64,000 nt of DNA from Spirosoma validum (GCF_014699035.1 NZ_JACXAA010000014.1:1-64000); one strand, 5' to 3'. Counted from the stretch's first letter, positions 43,622 through 53,337 are shown. A program made the numbers and translations. The notes: generated by a model from the letters alone, not told the origin.

Positions 43622-46600
43622 TCACCGCTTTGCGTTGGCTGCCACCGAAGCGGGTGCGTTCGCCAGAATACGAACGGGCCCAAGCAAGCCCGAGGGTAAC
43701 AAAGCGGAATCGGCCCGATAGAACGGCATGGTTGTAAAAGTAATCTTGTTAGTTACACCCGGTTGAGCGTCACCGATCAGGCGATTGATCCACAGGTTCG
43801 TAACGTTTACCTGTATGGTGTTACGTCCGGATTTCAGGGCTTCAGTGATATCAATGCGGAACGGTTTCTTCCAGACAGTCCCTACACGTTTACCGTTAAC
43901 AAGCACCTCTGCCATGTTTTTTACGTCGCCCAGATCGAGAACGTACGATGTGTTTTTTGCTATTGAAGGTAACTCAAACGTATTGTCGTAGACGGCAGTA
44001 CCCGAAAAATACTTGATTCCGGGTTCGGTGTTTTCGGTCAGTGACGCCAACGTAGTGAAGGTAGCTTGTTGAGGAGCACCCCTACCCTCCTGGAAGTTAA
44101 CTTTCCAGGCTCCACCCACGCTGGCAACCGGCGATTCCGTAACGGCGGGCTTGGTATACGTAGTGACCGTTGCTTTATCCCGGAAGACAACAAAATACGC
44201 TCCCCACGACTCGAACGTAAGCGGCACTACCGTGCGTCCGTCTTTGATCTGGTAGGATACGGTCGAGGTTTTGCCTGTCTCAGGGTTCCATAGTTCCGGC
44301 ACTTTGCCTGTCACCCGAAAGCTGATGGTAGCCTCGTTCGGGTTTTCGCTGCGATTGTCGAGCCAGTAAAGATCAGCGTCTGTGGTTTGGCGATGTATGA
44401 ATAACACCTTCGACTTAGCTCCCGTAATGTCTACATCGTTCGGAACACTCATTTCCTTCAGTACGCTCTCCACTGGCTTTGTCGATACGTTCGGATTGCT
44501 CCAAATCTGGTTTACCAACGTAGTGAATTCGGCTGGGTTATCACTCATACTGGGAGATCGTTCGGGTTTCGTACCCGCTACGTGCATGCCTGCTTTGACC
44601 AGTTCACCCAGTTTTTTCAGTACGGGCAACGTCATCGTTCTCGCCGTAGAGTCCAGCACCAACAAGCGGTACGTTTGGCCACTTGGTGCCACAATCTTGC
44701 CTCCCTCAATGCGTAAGGCATTCTTAATGACGGACGAGTTGGCAAAGTCAAACGCGTAGCCTGCTGGTATGGCGGGGAGTTTATCGGCAAATGCCTGCGT
44801 AATGTTATTGTTCTCGCCGTAGTAATAGAGCAGGTCCACGACGGGTTTACCCTGTTGCAGTAAAAAGCAGCTTCGACCCAGATAATCCATCCAGGGTTTC
44901 GCTTGTTCGGCCCAGGTTTCCTGCCGGGTAAAATACTGTCCGAAGGGTCCGAGTGAAAAGCCAGGTTTTTTATCATCCAGCGGCTGGTGCACCGACGTGT
45001 GAATCACGAAGCGGTTCAGGCCCGATGCCATTTCCAGATCGGCGGTGCGTTTGAGTTTCTCGGGATGCCAGCTAAAGGCGTTCTGAATGGACGTCATCGA
45101 CTCAGCCGCTACGAGATTTTGCCCGTAAATATGCGCCACCGAGGCCGCTTCCCGAATATCGGCCTCACTACGTACTTCTTCTTCGCCACCGCCCGCCAGG
45201 CTTCCCGGCGTCCACATGGCCGACATAGGAACCTCGGCTTTCCGCTTCACGTCCATACCATCGGCCAGGTAAATCCGTCCGTTCTCGTGTGACTCCGTGT
45301 AGCGTTTCATCCCACGGGCGTGCAGCGCATCGCCGATCACATCGTAATGGTTATCGACGATCAGCTCGCCGATGGTCTTGCGGAAATCCCACAGGAATTT
45401 TTCACTGTCTTCGGCACTCTTCACCACCCGACCTGCTAACACCGGAAGCCAGGGTGTGATGGCATAGCCACGCCGTTTCTGAAACTCTTCCGGCATGGTT
45501 TTGGTCCAGGTCATATGGCCCGCTTCGTAGCTATCCAGCACCATGTATTGCAACCCCTGAGCCCCCATCTGACCACCCGTGGCATCTTTGTACATATCCA
45601 GATACGTATCGATGTATTTTCGTACAGCCACTTTGTCGAGTTTGTCGACTTCCAGACCGGTAGCTTCCGGCGACGCCGGGTGGTTTTTGCGGCCTGTAAT
45701 CGAGTACCCCAATCGCATGATCACCCAATCCCCAGCACCGGCCGGAGGAGTCCAGTTTAACGTACCGTCCGAGCTCATTTTAGCCGTCAAATCCACTACG
45801 TCCTGCATTGGAATGGCGTCGGCGCCGGGCTTTACGAGGGAGTGCGTACTTTCTTTCCAGGCGCTGAAACCCGCTTTTTGCTCGAACAGGTCGACACGGT
45901 CCGTATTATGCAGCATCAGTTCGGCTACGGATACGCCCTGTGGTTTGCCAGGGTCGGCACGACCGCCCATCATGGCTGCAAAGGGATTGCCTTCGGGTTT
46001 CTCGGTTTTGAACGTAAACCGGAAGTATTTAGCCGTGGTTGGCAGAACGCCCATCGTACTTTGGGGAACCGTACTCCCCCGGATAATCACTACGTCCCGG
46101 AAATTCACTCCGTCGTCGCTTACTTTGAGCATCCGGTTGTCTGGCATTCCTCTGAATTCTGCCAGTTCGCCCGCGGCAGCCGCCCCTACGATGGTAAACG
46201 CTTTGATTGTCTGGGGACTGTCGAATTCATATTGTATCCACATATCCTGCCCGACTTCCATCGGCGGCAGCATTTTGGCATTGGCCAGATCACCATCGGT
46301 CAATTCGGCCAGGCTGAACGTACCACCGCTGGATGTAATTTTCGGATTCAACGAGGCAACAGATTTTTCGGTGGCGGGCAACCGGTAAGCGATCACGGCG
46401 GCATCGGCGTAGTAACCAGGTGACTGCGCGCCCGTCGGATTACTCAGCATATCCGGAGCCAATGCCACGTTCTGGAATTTGCCCGTTGTATTCGGGGGCT
46501 GAGGTAATTTCCCCGAAAAGGGTTTCCCGCCAAGCACGCGTGTTTCCGTCCAGACGTACTTTTTCATGGCGTCGCTGGCAGGCACCCACGGGCCACCCGT

Positions 46601-46954
46601 TACGCTCCAGCCTGGTGAACCGGCAATCGCCATTTCAAGCCCCAGCTTTTGGGCCAGGCCGGTCGTGTGTTTAAACGCATCTTTCCACTCGGGCGTCATG
46701 AACACCAGCTTTTTTGGCGTTACGTTCGGCGTAAACAAGCTGGCGTCGAAGTTTTGGAACCCGCCGATACCGACGCGCTTCATCCATTCAAGGTCTTTGG
46801 TTATGCCCTCTTTTGTGATGTTGCCGTTCATCCAGTGCCACCACACGCGGGGCTTGGCGGCATCGGGCGGGGCCTGAAAGCTGTTTTGAAGTGTCGAAGG
46901 TTGAGCAAATGCCAGCGCCGGAAGCATCCAGGCCAGCCAGGTTATTTTTTTCAT
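43622..46954 (-). CDS. GH106-type alpha-L-rhamnosidase
   Basis: This 1110-residue protein has a signal peptide ending at about Ala17 (ALAFA/QP). The opening PRVWWHWMNGNITKEGITKD, then GGFQNFDASL and GSPGWSVTGGPWVPASDAMK, are typical of family GH106, whose members are 1000-1200 residues with a (beta/alpha)8 core plus beta domains. The C-terminus has a galactose-binding-like jelly-roll (VLDLGDVKNMAEVLVNGKRV). It cleaves terminal alpha-L-rhamnose from glycans such as pectin RG-I/II or exopolysaccharide. It supplies substrate to the SusCD pair downstream. Confidence 0.88.
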   Translation of the reverse strand: MKKITWLAWMLPALAFAQPSTLQNSFQAPPDAAKPRVWWHWMNGNITKEGITKDLEWMKRVGIGGFQNFDASLFTPNVTPKKLVFMTPEWKDAFKHTTGLAQKLGLEMAIAGSPGWSVTGGPWVPASDAMKKYVWTETRVLGGKPFSGKLPQPPNTTGKFQNVALAPDMLSNPTGAQSPGYYADAAVIAYRLPATEKSVASLNPKITSSGGTFSLAELTDGDLANAKMLPPMEVGQDMWIQYEFDSPQTIKAFTIVGAAAAGELAEFRGMPDNRMLKVSDDGVNFRDVVIIRGSTVPQSTMGVLPTTAKYFRFTFKTEKPEGNPFAAMMGGRADPGKPQGVSVAELMLHNTDRVDLFEQKAGFSAWKESTHSLVKPGADAIPMQDVVDLTAKMSSDGTLNWTPPAGAGDWVIMRLGYSITGRKNHPASPEATGLEVDKLDKVAVRKYIDTYLDMYKDATGGQMGAQGLQYMVLDSYEAGHMTWTKTMPEEFQKRRGYAITPWLPVLAGRVVKSAEDSEKFLWDFRKTIGELIVDNHYDVIGDALHARGMKRYTESHENGRIYLADGMDVKRKAEVPMSAMWTPGSLAGGGEEEVRSEADIREAASVAHIYGQNLVAAESMTSIQNAFSWHPEKLKRTADLEMASGLNRFVIHTSVHQPLDDKKPGFSLGPFGQYFTRQETWAEQAKPWMDYLGRSCFLLQQGKPVVDLLYYYGENNNITQAFADKLPAIPAGYAFDFANSSVIKNALRIEGGKIVAPSGQTYRLLVLDSTARTMTLPVLKKLGELVKAGMHVAGTKPERSPSMSDNPAEFTTLVNQIWSNPNVSTKPVESVLKEMSVPNDVDITGAKSKVLFIHRQTTDADLYWLDNRSENPNEATISFRVTGKVPELWNPETGKTSTVSYQIKDGRTVVPLTFESWGAYFVVFRDKATVTTYTKPAVTESPVASVGGAWKVNFQEGRGAPQQATFTTLASLTENTEPGIKYFSGTAVYDNTFELPSIAKNTSYVLDLGDVKNMAEVLVNGKRVGTVWKKPFRIDITEALKSGRNTIQVNVTNLWINRLIGDAQPGVTNKITFTTMPFYRADSALLPSGLLGPVRILANAPASVAANAKR

Positions 46955-47114
46955 AGTAGAACAGGTAAAGGGTAAGGAATTAGTCAGGGTTATTGGTAGA
47001 GCAAGCTACTATCCTGCAATTAATTCCCTTTCATAGAGTTACCCCACTGTTCTGCCGACTTAAGGTTTTGCCCTCCGGTAAACATGAAAAATGCCCCACC
47101 ATTGGCTCAATACA

Positions 47115-48920
47115 TTACTTTCCCGTAGCAACGGCTTCGTAAAATATATTTAGCAGTTCCGCCCGTAAATTCATCGTCGGCTTGCCGTACGTTTTACCAT
47201 CGTCGGGATACACACGGTTCGTTAAGCAGATATATACCAGATTGTATTTCGGATCGACCCAGACGTAGGTACCCGTGTATCCGGAGTGACCGTAGGCCTG
47301 ATCGGAGGCATATGTTTTTGTCGCCTGGCCGGGGAGTTTCGTTCGGTCAAAGCCATACCCTCGCCCACTCCCCTCCGATTGCTTTGCGGTGAATAAGTCA
47401 ATGGTAGTCGGCTCTATGTATTTTACGCCACCGTACGAGCCTTTGTTCAAATACATCTGATAAAGAATCGCCAGATCGTTGGCGTTGGCAAACAGACCGG
47501 CATGACCTTCCACGCCCCCCGCCATCGCTGCCCCCGGATCGTTGACGTAGCCCTGAACCAGCATGCTTCGGAACCAGTTATCGTTTTCGGTCGTGGGTGC
47601 AATCCTTGATTTCGGAAAGCGATTCCGGGGTAAAAAACCTGCCGACTGCATACCCAGGGGCCGGTAAAACTCATTCAGTACGTAGTCATTCAGTTTTTGA
47701 TGAGAAACCGTTTCGATCACTTCCTTCATCATATACATGCTGACGTCGCTATAAACATATTTTCCTCTGGTCCCACCTTTTGAGCGTAAGGTCACGGGCC
47801 ACATGACATCCTCAAAATAATTGGCCCGAAGAAAGTAATGATCCGCCACTTTGGTTGGATAGGCTGCGGAAGAGTCAACACCCATATCGGACGGCTTGAG
47901 CTGTTCGTAAAATTTGATGTAAGGCGTATACCCCGCTTCATGAAGCAGGGCTTCTTTGATCTTGAGATCCGCTTTATCGGCAATAAGTCGGGTTCTGGCG
48001 ACGTATTTACTAATCGAATCGTTCAGGTCAATTCGTTTCTGGTCATACAGCCGCATGACCGACGGTGTTGTGGCACTGACTTTCGTAACGGACGCCAGAT
48101 CGTAAATATCACTGAGCCGAGTGACGTCCGTTCCGCTATACGTGTGCTTCCCATACGCTTTATGAAAAACCACCTGGCCATCCTTTGCCATCAGGACAAC
48201 GGCACCCGGCGTAATATGCGCAGCGATGCCAGCTCTGACCAGCGAATCGACGGCCGCGAGTCGGTCACTATGTACGGATACCGCTTCCGGCACCGAGTAA
48301 CCCAGCCGAGTTTTTTGGGTCGTGTAGCCACTCCCCTGTTTAAACATCTTACCGTAAGCTGCATCCAGTCGACCAGTGGCCGCGACGCCCCCAAAGATCA
48401 GTTGAGCCGCTACCGAAGCTCCCTCTGCTGTATTCGTTTTATACCAAATGATGGGCGAATTCAACGATTCCAGAAACGCCAGGTTCTTTCCACTTCCCGC
48501 CAGCACAATCACTACGTTGCTAATAGCCTGTTGATCCCGGATGAAGTTCAACAGCTTTTTGGTATAGGGCGATGAATCGGATAAGGTGATCAGGATCAGA
48601 TTATACAGTTTCAGTTTATCATGGAGGGCAAAAACGGTGGAATCGATCTGAGGATTACTGAGCGTGAAATTCGTAACGGTGTTATACGTAGACGCGATGC
48701 TGTCAAATGCAGCCTGGTGATCGTAGGCAACGTGAACACTGGCAATTTTCAACTTGCTGAGTTCCTTTATCGGAATAAATCCGGATTGATTGTTTAATAG
48801 AACAACTTGCTTTTCAGCTTCTTGTATAGTGAATAGTTGTCGGTTAGATCTTGTTTGATTTTGGGCGAAAGCGGTAAGATAACTGATCAATAACAAGCTG
48901 CTCAGCAGAAGATTTTTCAT
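47115..48920 (-). CDS. Serine beta-lactamase-fold hydrolase with GH3 C-terminal domain
   Basis: This 601-residue protein has a signal peptide ending at Ala19 (FA/QN). Residues about 28-205 match the C-terminal alpha/beta domain of GH3 enzymes (VVLLNNQSGFIPIKEL, VAAQLIFGGVAATGRLDAAYG). The GH3 catalytic barrel that usually precedes it is absent. Residues about 222-600 form a class C/DD-peptidase-like domain with S277-V-T-K (DLASVTK), YSD and a C-terminal GHSGYTG. It is probably a periplasmic esterase or peptidase on cell-wall or glycan substrates. Same strand as the GH106 gene. Confidence 0.8.
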   Translation of the reverse strand: MKNLLLSSLLLISYLTAFAQNQTRSNRQLFTIQEAEKQVVLLNNQSGFIPIKELSKLKIASVHVAYDHQAAFDSIASTYNTVTNFTLSNPQIDSTVFALHDKLKLYNLILITLSDSSPYTKKLLNFIRDQQAISNVVIVLAGSGKNLAFLESLNSPIIWYKTNTAEGASVAAQLIFGGVAATGRLDAAYGKMFKQGSGYTTQKTRLGYSVPEAVSVHSDRLAAVDSLVRAGIAAHITPGAVVLMAKDGQVVFHKAYGKHTYSGTDVTRLSDIYDLASVTKVSATTPSVMRLYDQKRIDLNDSISKYVARTRLIADKADLKIKEALLHEAGYTPYIKFYEQLKPSDMGVDSSAAYPTKVADHYFLRANYFEDVMWPVTLRSKGGTRGKYVYSDVSMYMMKEVIETVSHQKLNDYVLNEFYRPLGMQSAGFLPRNRFPKSRIAPTTENDNWFRSMLVQGYVNDPGAAMAGGVEGHAGLFANANDLAILYQMYLNKGSYGGVKYIEPTTIDLFTAKQSEGSGRGYGFDRTKLPGQATKTYASDQAYGHSGYTGTYVWVDPKYNLVYICLTNRVYPDDGKTYGKPTMNLRAELLNIFYEAVATGK

Positions 48921-49057
48921 AATGAATACGAACGGGCAAAACGTAAAGGCTAAATTAAGTTAAACTTCTCTGTCATTAGATTCCTCTACAAACATTCAAC
49001 CCATTTTACAGGCCAATACGCTGGAATGAAGCTATAGCCTGAACTCATTCAGCCCGT

Positions 49058-49173
49058 TCCGTGGAGTCGGATTCTTCAATCTGACTCGGTACGGTTTCTC
49101 AAAACCGAATAAATAAGAACCGCTCGGTTTTGAGAAACCGCACGGGGCAGGTTTGGGAACCTGCCCTCACGGA
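49058..49173. other. Four-way-junction (cruciform-like) element
   Basis: Four nested or adjacent inverted repeats fit one fold. The outer stem is TCCGTG/CACGGA (49058-49063, 49168-49173). Arm 1 pairs GAGTCGGATT with AATCTGACTC (49064-49087, one G-T, loop CTTC). Arm 2 is a perfect 17-bp stem (49092-49108, 49124-49140). Arm 3 is GGGCAGGTT/AACCTGCCC (49145-49153, 49158-49166). The arms follow one another almost without unpaired bases. It lies between the divergent serine hydrolase and LytS genes. The function is unknown. Confidence 0.8.
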
Positions 49174-49230
49174 GATTGATAAAATTTTTCCTATTTTCAC
49201 TCCAGCGAACCGTGCCGTATAGGCGATGGA

Positions 49231-49238
49231 TAGTTTTG
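49231..49238 (+). promoter_or_regulatory. -7 promoter element of the first LytS gene
   Basis: TAGTTTTG matches TAnnTTTG, 23 bases before the GTG start at 49262. No clear -33 TTG is visible at 19-21 bases upstream. Confidence 0.45.
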
Positions 49239-49261
49239 TTTTATAAATTCAGAATGCATCT

Positions 49262-50311
49262 GTGAAAGTCTTCAATGACCGGAAATTACGAATTATTGGC
49301 CCCTTCGTCCTGTTTCTGGTCGGTACGTTATTCTTTCGCTTAGACTGGTACGTTGACTTATCAGTAGATAGGCTGGTTCGCTCAGACGTGATTGGCCTAA
49401 CGGCAGGCTACATTTGCTGGAATCTGTCACGCTGGGTGCTGATGAGGCTCCAAAACCGTTACCCTGGCTTAGTCAATACGCGTCGACGTCTGCTCTGGAT
49501 AACCGGGCTTACGCCAGTGCTGGTCAATTTTGCCTGGCTCATTCGACAACTGGGCCATCTGACCCTCAATAACGTATCGAACATAGCACAAACCTTACCC
49601 AATTATACGTATTCAATTGGTATCCAGCTGTTTTACCATCTCGTCTATTTTGTCATTTACGAAGGTGGCTATGTTCTCGGAGCGTGGCAACAAACGTATG
49701 AGCAAAACGAACGGCTGAAGAAAAATAAACTTCAGCATCAGCTCGATACGCTAAAAAACCAGATCAATCCTCATTTTCTGTTCAACAGCCTGAATTCGCT
49801 GTCGATGCTGATTTATGAAAATCCCCGACAGGCAGAAGCCTTCGTGGACGAAATCAGTAGTGTTTACCGTTATTTGTTGCGCGCAAACGATCAGGAATTT
49901 ACCACGCTGGGCCGCGAACTGCAGTTTATTAAATCGTATTTTCAACTGCTGAAAACCAGATACGGGGCGGGGATCGAATTACACGTAGCGGTCGACGATT
50001 GGCAGTTAGATTATACAATTCCTCCTCTCACACTACAGTTGCTGATCGAGAATGCCGTCAAGCACAATGTCATCCTGCCCAACCGGCCATTGGTGATTAA
50101 AATTCTGACGCAGGGACAAATGCTGGTTGTGCAGAACAACCTGCAACGAAAAACGATCGCTGTACCGTCAAATAAGGTCGGTTTGGCCAATATTTCCGCA
50201 AAATATCAATTGCTTGAGCAACGCGACATCATTGTTCAGGAAGAAGCTGGACTGTTTGTGGTCAAACTGCCCTTACTGTCCAGCCATCCCGAAGTGAAAT
50301 CGACTTTATGA
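49262..50311 (+). CDS. LytS-type sensor histidine kinase (copy 1)
   Basis: 349 residues from GTG 49262. The N-terminal half has about four membrane segments without an obvious sensor domain. The His_kinase (PF06580) box NPHFLFNSLNSL has phospho-acceptor His171. ATP-binding boxes are LIENAVKHN and VGLANISAKY. It is probably a membrane kinase phosphorylating a LytTR response regulator. It overlaps the next kinase gene by ATGA. The two proteins align without gaps through residue 180, so they are tandem duplicates. Confidence 0.92.
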   Translation: MKVFNDRKLRIIGPFVLFLVGTLFFRLDWYVDLSVDRLVRSDVIGLTAGYICWNLSRWVLMRLQNRYPGLVNTRRRLLWITGLTPVLVNFAWLIRQLGHLTLNNVSNIAQTLPNYTYSIGIQLFYHLVYFVIYEGGYVLGAWQQTYEQNERLKKNKLQHQLDTLKNQINPHFLFNSLNSLSMLIYENPRQAEAFVDEISSVYRYLLRANDQEFTTLGRELQFIKSYFQLLKTRYGAGIELHVAVDDWQLDYTIPPLTLQLLIENAVKHNVILPNRPLVIKILTQGQMLVVQNNLQRKTIAVPSNKVGLANISAKYQLLEQRDIIVQEEAGLFVVKLPLLSSHPEVKSTL

Positions 50312-51348
50312 AACGCTTAAACGACACCTGGCTCCGTTTACTTGGCCCGGTGGGGCTTTATGTGTTCGTAAGCGTGTTTTTCCGGCTCGACCTGTACGCT
50401 AAACTTCCTCTGGATTCAATCAAAATCAACGCTGTCGTTGCCATAACGTCCGGGATTATTTGCTGGCAGATTGCCCGCTGGGTCGTTCTTCGGATTCAGC
50501 AACGTTACCCAGGCTTGGACAATATTCGCCAACGTCTGTTGTGGCTGTTAGCGGCTCTTCCAATATTGGTTAGTTTTGCCTGGCTTTTGCGCCACATAGT
50601 CCGCTTTTTTATTGAAGGTACATTTTACTATTTCACGACCGCCGTTGAGCTGAGCCGTAACGTAGGTATCCAGATTTTCTACCATTTTATTTACTTCTCC
50701 TTATACGAAGGCTGGTACGTCCTGCAGGAATGGCAACGCGAAACGGTTGAAACCAGTACGTTGGAAAAAGTGTCGCTGCAAAGCCAGCTCACGTCATTAC
50801 AACATCAGGTCAATCCTCATTTTCTGTTCAATAGTCTGAATTCACTATCGTCGCTGATTAGCGACAGCCCCGTTCAGGCCGACGCCTTTCTGAATGAACT
50901 GACCGCTGTTTTTCGCTACCTGTTACAAGCCAGCGATCATAATTTAGTACCCCTGCGCGACGAAATGACATTTATTCGTTCGTATTTTCACTTACTACAA
51001 ACCCGGTACCAAGCTGGTCTGGTACTGGACGTAGCAGTCGACCCAGCAGATGAAGAGGGACTTATTCCTCCGCTAACGCTTCAGGTGCTGGTTGAAAACG
51101 CCGTGCGCTACAACATCATTCTGCCTGCTCAGCCACTGCATATTCGTATTTACACTACCCCTGATCAACGCCTATACGTAGCGAATACGCTCCAGCGTAA
51201 GGTCCTGCGTGTCCAGGTGACTGGAGCCGGATTAACTAATTTAGCCACCCGATACGAATTACTTAATGAGGGGAAACTCGTAATTGAGGAAAAAACGGGA
51301 TGGTTTGTCGTCAGCTTACCTCTGGTGAGCGAAGGCAGACAGGCTTAG
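50308..51348 (+). CDS. LytS-type sensor histidine kinase (copy 2)
   Basis: 346 residues. It has the same layout as copy 1: four membrane segments, H-box NPHFLFNSLNSL with His171, N-box LVENAVRYN, and AGLTNLATRYELLNEG. It starts 4 bases inside the stop of copy 1 and must be cotranslated. The H-box and ATP-site motifs are intact in both, so neither is obviously degenerate. A hetero-oligomeric kinase pair is possible. Confidence 0.92.
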   Translation: MKRLNDTWLRLLGPVGLYVFVSVFFRLDLYAKLPLDSIKINAVVAITSGIICWQIARWVVLRIQQRYPGLDNIRQRLLWLLAALPILVSFAWLLRHIVRFFIEGTFYYFTTAVELSRNVGIQIFYHFIYFSLYEGWYVLQEWQRETVETSTLEKVSLQSQLTSLQHQVNPHFLFNSLNSLSSLISDSPVQADAFLNELTAVFRYLLQASDHNLVPLRDEMTFIRSYFHLLQTRYQAGLVLDVAVDPADEEGLIPPLTLQVLVENAVRYNIILPAQPLHIRIYTTPDQRLYVANTLQRKVLRVQVTGAGLTNLATRYELLNEGKLVIEEKTGWFVVSLPLVSEGRQA

Positions 51349-51709
51349 TGTGCATGTAACGCCATAAGGCTGTTATAGGCAAACCTGTGATGATAAGCGT
51401 TAGAACTGAAGCAGTTTATGAAAACCACAAAAAATATACTAAACGACCATTACTGTAAAATACATAGTAGCATAGCTTTAGTGAAGGTTATTGTCTCGAC
51501 AATCGAATACCGGTTTGTCATATAACCTAACTAGTTGTTTTTTAGATATATAATTGATCATATTAAACAATGCAGTAGACTATTATATCTAATCGACGGG
51601 TTAGATTAAGTTTTAGTTATAATAAACTTTGTGTTACCATTTCATACTATATTGGGCAAAGTATTTGGTTAACTTCCGATTCGATCTAATAAGCCTATCC
51701 CACCCAACT
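51349..51709. other. AT-rich intergenic region before the LytTR gene
   Basis: The 361 bases are AT-rich. A 35-residue frame from 51418 has no support. TAAGTTTT and TAAACTTTG sequences around 51608-51630 resemble imperfect -7 elements for the LytTR gene. Nothing else is supported. Confidence 0.4.
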
Positions 51710-52120
51710 ATGGTTTTTTGCCTGAAACACGAACCCGATTTATCAAATCAATTACTGAATTGGCCCCCACTGCGGGTTTACAGTGCGATTAGCGGACACC
51801 AATGGCTGACTACTGCTGACCTGGTTTATTTGGCCGGTGAACATAATTACAGCTGGCTTCACTGGGCCGATGGTAGTAGAATATTGATTCCCTACACACT
51901 TAAGCGAATGCAGACCCAACTCCCTCCGACTAGTTTTATTCGCCTGCATCGATCGTTCGTCGTTAACCGCAAGTTCGTGGAGCGCGTGGAGACACACCCA
52001 ACGGCAAATCATCAGCTTTATTTATGTACTGGTACCAGCCTGCCAATTTCGCGCAAGCGCTGGAGCATCGTGCGTGGGCAACTGAAATTAGTGAAGGTAG
52101 GAATTGGTACCGACCGGTAA
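51710..52120 (+). CDS. LytTR DNA-binding protein without receiver domain
   Basis: 136 residues from ATG 51710 (MVFCLKHEPDLSNQ). Almost the whole protein is a LytTR domain, with LVYLAGEHNYSWLHWADGSR and TSFIRLHRSFVVNRKFVERV. No CheY-like receiver precedes it, so it cannot be a canonical phosphorylated response regulator. It lies downstream of the two LytS genes and may act with them through direct contact or be independent. Upstream in-frame codons do not add a domain. Confidence 0.85.
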   Translation: MVFCLKHEPDLSNQLLNWPPLRVYSAISGHQWLTTADLVYLAGEHNYSWLHWADGSRILIPYTLKRMQTQLPPTSFIRLHRSFVVNRKFVERVETHPTANHQLYLCTGTSLPISRKRWSIVRGQLKLVKVGIGTDR

Positions 52121-52213
52121 CGTATCGCGGTATGTAAGAAAACCCTGTTCAGGCAAACTTTTTTTCCCCAATACATATTCATTCGTTAACAAACTCAATT
52201 ATTCTCACGACGT

Positions 52214-53215
52214 ATGGCAACGATTGCTTTGCATGGATTTGGGCGAATTGGCCGACAGTTTCTTCGGATTGGTTTAACGAATAACCTATTTGTTCCTGTC
52301 TCGATTTCAGACATTAAAGATGAACCTACGCTGGCCGCTCTGTTTGCGGTCGATACTAATTACGGTCGCTGGCATGAGCCCGTTTCGGGGAGCAAAGGCA
52401 AACTGACGATTGGCGATCGTAACATACCTTATATCAACTCGGCAAACGAAGTACCGGACTGGAAAGCGCTGGGCGTTGATCTGGTAGTCGACTGTACGGG
52501 ACGGGCGACGACTCGTGCTGGTGCACAAGTTCATCTGGACCGGGGGGCCAAATATGTGCTGATCAGCGCGCCGAGCAAGTCCCTGAACGATTGTGATGCT
52601 GTATTGCTGAAAGGTATCAATCTGGAAACGTTCGATCCGGCCAACCACCACATTGTGAGTATGGGGAGTTGCACTACCAACGCCCTCGCTTCTGTCGTTA
52701 AAGTAATTCTGGAGAACTTCGGCATTCAATACGGTCTTTTCTCAACCGTGCATTCATACACTAACACGCAATCACTGACGGACCAGCCCATGAAAGACCG
52801 GCGTGATTCGTGGGCGGCTGCCGAAAACATCATCCCTTCTTCATCGGGAGCGGCCCGGGCTTTGCAGTTCATCTGGAAAGACCTCAAAATTACCGGCAAG
52901 GCCTATCGCGTACCCACCCGCACGGGTAGCATCGCCGAATTGAATCTGATTACGGAAAAAGAGTGTACGGTGCAGGAAGTTAATGACGCTTTCCGCAAGG
53001 CAGCCGCGGAAGGACCTTTGAAGGGTGTTATGGACGTACTGGAAGATGAGTGGGCATCCTCCCGGATTGTGGCTGATCCACACTCCTCCATTATCGATCT
53101 TCCGTTGACGGCTAAAGAGGGTAATTTATTATCGGTAGCCGCCTGGTACGACAATGAGTGGGGCTTCTCAAACCGGCTCGCTGAAGTTGCTGCATTCCTG
53201 GCAGAACGGATATAA
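52214..53215 (+). CDS. gap: Glyceraldehyde-3-phosphate dehydrogenase, type I
   Basis: This 333-residue protein has the NAD-binding motif ALHGFGRIGRQFLRI with Asp33 following strand 2, suggesting NAD preference. The active site is MGSCTTNALAS with Cys153, where most homologues have SNASCTTN. The base is His180 in FSTVHSYT. The C-terminal YDNEWGFSNRL is standard. It catalyses the NAD-linked oxidation and phosphorylation of GAP in glycolysis. It ends at a strong terminator. It may be a second, diverged gap copy of the genome. Confidence 0.94.
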   Translation: MATIALHGFGRIGRQFLRIGLTNNLFVPVSISDIKDEPTLAALFAVDTNYGRWHEPVSGSKGKLTIGDRNIPYINSANEVPDWKALGVDLVVDCTGRATTRAGAQVHLDRGAKYVLISAPSKSLNDCDAVLLKGINLETFDPANHHIVSMGSCTTNALASVVKVILENFGIQYGLFSTVHSYTNTQSLTDQPMKDRRDSWAAAENIIPSSSGAARALQFIWKDLKITGKAYRVPTRTGSIAELNLITEKECTVQEVNDAFRKAAAEGPLKGVMDVLEDEWASSRIVADPHSSIIDLPLTAKEGNLLSVAAWYDNEWGFSNRLAEVAAFLAERI

Positions 53216-53293
53216 CGTTACGCGTGCTTTCTAATTCCGGGTTCCATGTAGAAAGGTGCCTATTGTTAACTAAGGCTTTATTATAAAGTACCC

Positions 53294-53337
53294 CCTCACT
53301 GTAGCGTTTATTAGTGACCACTACGGTGAGGTTTTTT
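53294..53337 (+). terminator. Rho-independent terminator of gap
   Basis: CCTCACTGTAG (53294-53304) pairs with CTACGGTGAGG (53321-53331), with one G-T pair, followed by six T. The stem borders the convergent gene at 53336-54049, whose last codons overlap the T tract. Confidence 0.8.

Noticed and set aside
51418..51528. 35-residue frame before the LytTR gene
   Set aside because: No membrane, motif or promoter support, and AT-rich composition.
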